DNA of 64,000 nt from Saccharopolyspora shandongensis (GTDB taxonomy: Bacteria > Actinomycetota > Actinomycetes > Mycobacteriales > Pseudonocardiaceae): NCBI RefSeq assembly GCF_900106995.1, contig NZ_FNOK01000006.1:186001-250000 (forward strand), written 5' to 3'. Every line of letters begins with the position of its first letter. Position 1 is the first letter of the stretch. A model generated the notes under the pieces. That model saw only the letters and a program-made list of their open reading frames with translations, did no database searches and was not told the DNA's origin. This document shows, in pieces, positions 62,130-64,000 of this stretch. Both the position numbers and the translations under genes were made by a program.

Positions 62130-62568
62130 CGGCCTGCCTCGCTTGTTCGATCGCCGCGACGATGTTCGGGTAGGCCGCGCAGCGGCAGATGTTGCCGGAC
62201 ATGAACTCCCGGACGTCCTCGACGCCCTGCTCGACCGCGGCGACGGCCGACATGACCTGACCGGACGTGCAGAACCCGCATTGCAGGGCGTCCTGGTCGA
62301 CGAACGCCTGCTGGACCGGGTGCAGTTCGTCGCCGTCGGAGAGGCCCTCCACCGTCGTCACCGGTCGCTTCACGGTGGCGGCGAGGGTGAGGCACGAGAG
62401 CACGGGCCTGCCGTCGACGTGCACGGTGCAGGCACCGCACTGGCCGCGGTCACAGCCCTTCTTCGGGCCGGTGACGCCGAGGTTCTCCCGCAATGCGTCC
62501 AGCAGCGTCACGCCGGGATCGACGTTCAGCTGTTCGGCCCTGCCGTTGACTTCGAGTGAGATGTCCAC
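62116..62568 (-). CDS. Molybdenum hydroxylase 2Fe-2S subunit
   Basis: This 150-aa electron-transfer subunit has two 2Fe-2S sets. The plant-ferredoxin type lies in [21 protein letters not shown] (cysteines 39, 44, 47 and 59) and the second in CGFC at 97-100 with CRC at 128-130. GTG 62568 with GAAGAGA upstream gives the standard length. Unlike E. coli PaoA it has no Tat signal, so the complex stays in the cytoplasm. It is the first gene of the operon, 240 bp from the divergent TetR gene. Confidence 0.92.
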   Translation of the reverse strand: MDISLEVNGRAEQLNVDPGVTLLDALRENLGVTGPKKGCDRGQCGACTVHVDGRPVLSCLTLAATVKRPVTTVEGLSDGDELHPVQQAFVDQDALQCGFCTSGQVMSAVAAVEQGVEDVREFMSGNICRCAAYPNIVAAIEQARQADASL

Positions 62569-62656
62569 TTGATCTCTTCCCCGCGGGCCGCCCGCGCAGG
62601 GCGACCGCAGCGGTGTCGCTTGTGGTGGTGGGAGCAGAGCTGAGACCATCGCCGAA

Positions 62657-62711
62657 ACCGGATATTCATCCGCTTCGGCGCCTCACCGACGCTAGCGGAT
62701 ACTTATCCGCT
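62657..62711. promoter_or_regulatory. Twin TetR operators
   Basis: AGCGGATA-CT-TATCCGCT at 62694-62711 is a perfect 18-bp palindrome. A related site, ACCGGATA-TT-CATCCGCT, lies at 62657-62674, centred 37 bp away. Both sit between the divergent operon and TetR gene, 89 bp and 98 bp from their starts. The rest of the 240-bp gap shows no gene. Confidence 0.75.
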
Positions 62712-62808
62712 CTGCAAGGACGACACCACCCGCGAAGGTAGCCGCAGGTCGACGGACGATTGTGCATTACATTCCGGGGAAGGACGCGGCAGCCAACCGG
62801 GAGGGACG

Positions 62809-63411
62809 ATGACGACGGGCTCGGTCGGTTCCCGACGCGCGGACACCCGGCGCAACCACGAGCGCATCCTCACCGCGGCGGCGAAGGCGCTGGCCGGCTC
62901 GGGAGCAATCGCGTTCAACGCCATCGCGAAGCAGGCCGGCGTGGGCGTCGGCACGGTGTACCGGCACTTCCCCACCCCGGAGGCGCTCGTCCTGGCCGTG
63001 TACCAGCGCGAGCTGCAGCACCTCGTCGACGTCGTCCCGAGCCTGCTCCGGCAACACCCGCCGAAACAGGCGTTCCGGATCTGGACGACCGACCACCTGA
63101 CGCATTACATGATGACCAAACGAGGCCTGGCCGGAGCCCTCGGCGCGGCCACGTCGTCGCACGGCGAACTGTTCGCGAAGGCCCACGAGGCCATGGTCGG
63201 CGCGGTCGCCACGCTGCTGGCGGCCAACGTCGAGGCCGGGACCGTCCGCGCCGACCTGGACCCGGAAACGGTCCTGCGCGGGCTCGGCGGCCTGCTCTAC
63301 CTGAATCCCAGCGACGACTGGCGCGGCCCGACCGAGAAGCTCGTCGACCTGCTGTGGCGGGGCATGTGCGCGGGAAATTGCCGCCCCGATGGCGACGGCC
63401 GACTAGCATGA
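62809..63411 (+). CDS. TetR-family regulator of molybdenum-hydroxylase operon
   Basis: This 200-aa protein has a TetR helix-turn-helix (RRNHERILTAAAKALAGSGA, then IAFNAIAKQAGVGVGTVYRHF) and a SbtR-like C-terminal region (LDPETVLRGLGGLLYL). ATG 62809 has GGGAGG upstream. It diverges from the operon across two matching palindromes, supporting repression of the enzyme and itself. The inducer is probably the aldehyde or heterocycle substrate. Confidence 0.9.
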   Translation: MTTGSVGSRRADTRRNHERILTAAAKALAGSGAIAFNAIAKQAGVGVGTVYRHFPTPEALVLAVYQRELQHLVDVVPSLLRQHPPKQAFRIWTTDHLTHYMMTKRGLAGALGAATSSHGELFAKAHEAMVGAVATLLAANVEAGTVRADLDPETVLRGLGGLLYLNPSDDWRGPTEKLVDLLWRGMCAGNCRPDGDGRLA

Positions 63412-63417
63412 CGTGGC

Positions 63418-63630
63418 ATGTGCCGCAGCATCAAGACGCTCCGCCCGCCCTACGCCGAAGACGTCACCGAAGTGGACATCCGGGCGGCCGCGTTGCAGTA
63501 CGTCCGCAAGATCTCCGGGTTCCGCAAGCCCGCCGCGCACAACGAGGCCGCCTTCGAACAGGCGGTGGACGAGATCGAGCAGGCCACCGCGAAGCTGCTG
63601 GCGTCGCTGGAGGTCCGCGGCTCCCGGTGA
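63418..63630 (+). CDS. DUF2277 family protein
   Basis: This 70-aa protein begins MCRSIKTLRPPYAEDVTEVD and continues IRAAALQYVRKISGFRKPAA, the whole conserved pattern of DUF2277. The function is unknown in all members. ATG 63418 lies 6 bp after the TetR stop, so it is co-transcribed with that gene. The helical C-terminus ends in LLASLEVRG. Confidence 0.88.
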   Translation: MCRSIKTLRPPYAEDVTEVDIRAAALQYVRKISGFRKPAAHNEAAFEQAVDEIEQATAKLLASLEVRGSR

Positions 63631-63640
63631 CGCGCGCCGG

Positions 63641-63931
63641 TCAGGAACCGAGCAGGGCGATGTCCGACGGGTGCTGGGCCAGCGGGGTCACCTCGATGGT
63701 CATGTACGGGAACAGCGGCAGGTTCCAGAGGATCTCGTGCAGCCGCTCGTTGTCGGCCACGTCGAAGACGCTGAGGTTCGAGTACTGCCCGACGCAGCGC
63801 CAGAGGTGCGCCCACTCCCCGCCCTGCTGCAACTTCTGCGAGTACGCCTTCTCCCGCGCGAGCGTGTCGGCCTTCACTACCGGATCCATGTCGACGGGCA
63901 GATCGACGTCCATCTTCACCGCGAACAGCAC
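63641..63931 (-). CDS. catC: Muconolactone delta-isomerase
   Basis: This 96-aa protein begins VLFAVKMDVDLPVDMDP and has EKAYSQKLQQGGEWAHLWRC followed by VGQYSNLSVFDVADNERLHE and the PLFPYMTIEVTPLAQHPSDI ending, the complete muconolactone isomerase fold. It converts muconolactone to 3-oxoadipate enol-lactone in catechol breakdown. GTG 63931 has AGGAGGGAA upstream. No catA or catB is in the window; they may lie beyond its right end. It belongs to the same route as catIJ at the left end. Confidence 0.9.
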   Translation of the reverse strand: MLFAVKMDVDLPVDMDPVVKADTLAREKAYSQKLQQGGEWAHLWRCVGQYSNLSVFDVADNERLHEILWNLPLFPYMTIEVTPLAQHPSDIALLGS

Positions 63932-64000
63932 GGCACTTCCCTCCTGACGTTGCACGCCCGGGCGACGGGCACCGCCGACCAACTTACTCGGCGCCGCGAC

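Overview
The window is a very GC-rich chromosomal segment from an actinomycete. GTG starts are frequent (TTG is rare), purine-rich ribosome-binding sites precede most genes, and many convergent gene pairs are separated by perfect GC-rich hairpins. An EmbA/B/C-type arabinosyltransferase, two AfsR-like SARP regulators with NB-ARC and TPR regions, an AA10 chitin monooxygenase with a DasR-like site, and Hut, Cat and molybdenum-hydroxylase genes together suggest a Pseudonocardiaceae-type genome such as Saccharopolyspora or Amycolatopsis. That assignment is an inference from gene content. I saw no rRNA, tRNA, CRISPR array, insertion sequence or prophage. Three truncated gene remnants (MFS transporter, FCD-type GntR regulator, zinc-type dehydrogenase) show local gene decay.

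Layout. 1-2.5 kb: a partial LysR regulator diverges from catIJ (3-oxoadipate CoA-transferase, beta-ketoadipate pathway). 2.6-6.3 kb: a quinone-oxidoreductase-like enzyme, and a TetR protein with a C-terminal zinc knuckle that diverges from a beta-helix protein around a 15-bp palindrome. 6.3-10.7 kb: a GntR regulator and acid/acyl-CoA genes (acyl-CoA dehydrogenase, MmgE/PrpD, MaoC-like hydratase) around a divergent promoter with twin repeats. 10.8-16.7 kb: AfsR-like regulator 1, a FAD monooxygenase and an SGNH hydrolase. 16.7-24.2 kb: a small phosphatase, a secreted LPMO, an AEC carrier, the Emb arabinosyltransferase, a nuclease and an MFS remnant. 24.2-29.9 kb: IclR, GtrA, DctA, RtcB-archease and a metallo-hydrolase. 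29.9-36.7 kb: a MaoC protein, FAD monooxygenase 2, AfsR-like regulator 2, a PAP2-lipid kinase fusion and a universal stress protein. 36.8-42.3 kb: a YhgE/Pip protein and an MMPL transporter fused to a degenerate ABC ATPase domain, controlled by a divergent TetR through three tandem operators. 42.4-48.6 kb: an HSL-type esterase with an FCD remnant, a Tat-exported amidohydrolase, an ARE-type ABC-F protein with a leader peptide and attenuator-like hairpin, and an APC permease. 49-58.8 kb: histidine utilisation (hutG, hutU, hutH, a permease and the HutC repressor, with a CTGTATATACAG operator), interrupted by an NCS1 permease and an IclR gene. 59-64 kb: a three-subunit molybdenum hydroxylase with a divergent TetR and twin operators, a DUF2277 gene and catC.

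How the genes work together. HutC, its permease, HutH, HutU and HutG form most of a histidine degradation route, but no cytoplasmic imidazolonepropionase (hutI) is present. catIJ and catC belong to the same catechol/beta-ketoadipate route although they lie at opposite ends of the window. Each AfsR-like regulator sits beside a FAD monooxygenase whose upstream region carries direct repeats at an exact 11-bp period, the classical SARP-box geometry. The strongest candidates for new biology are these two SARP-oxygenase modules, the MMPL-ATPase fusion operon with its operator array, the leaderless heptapeptide and hairpin before the ABC-F gene, and a large nested inverted repeat between hutU and hutG.
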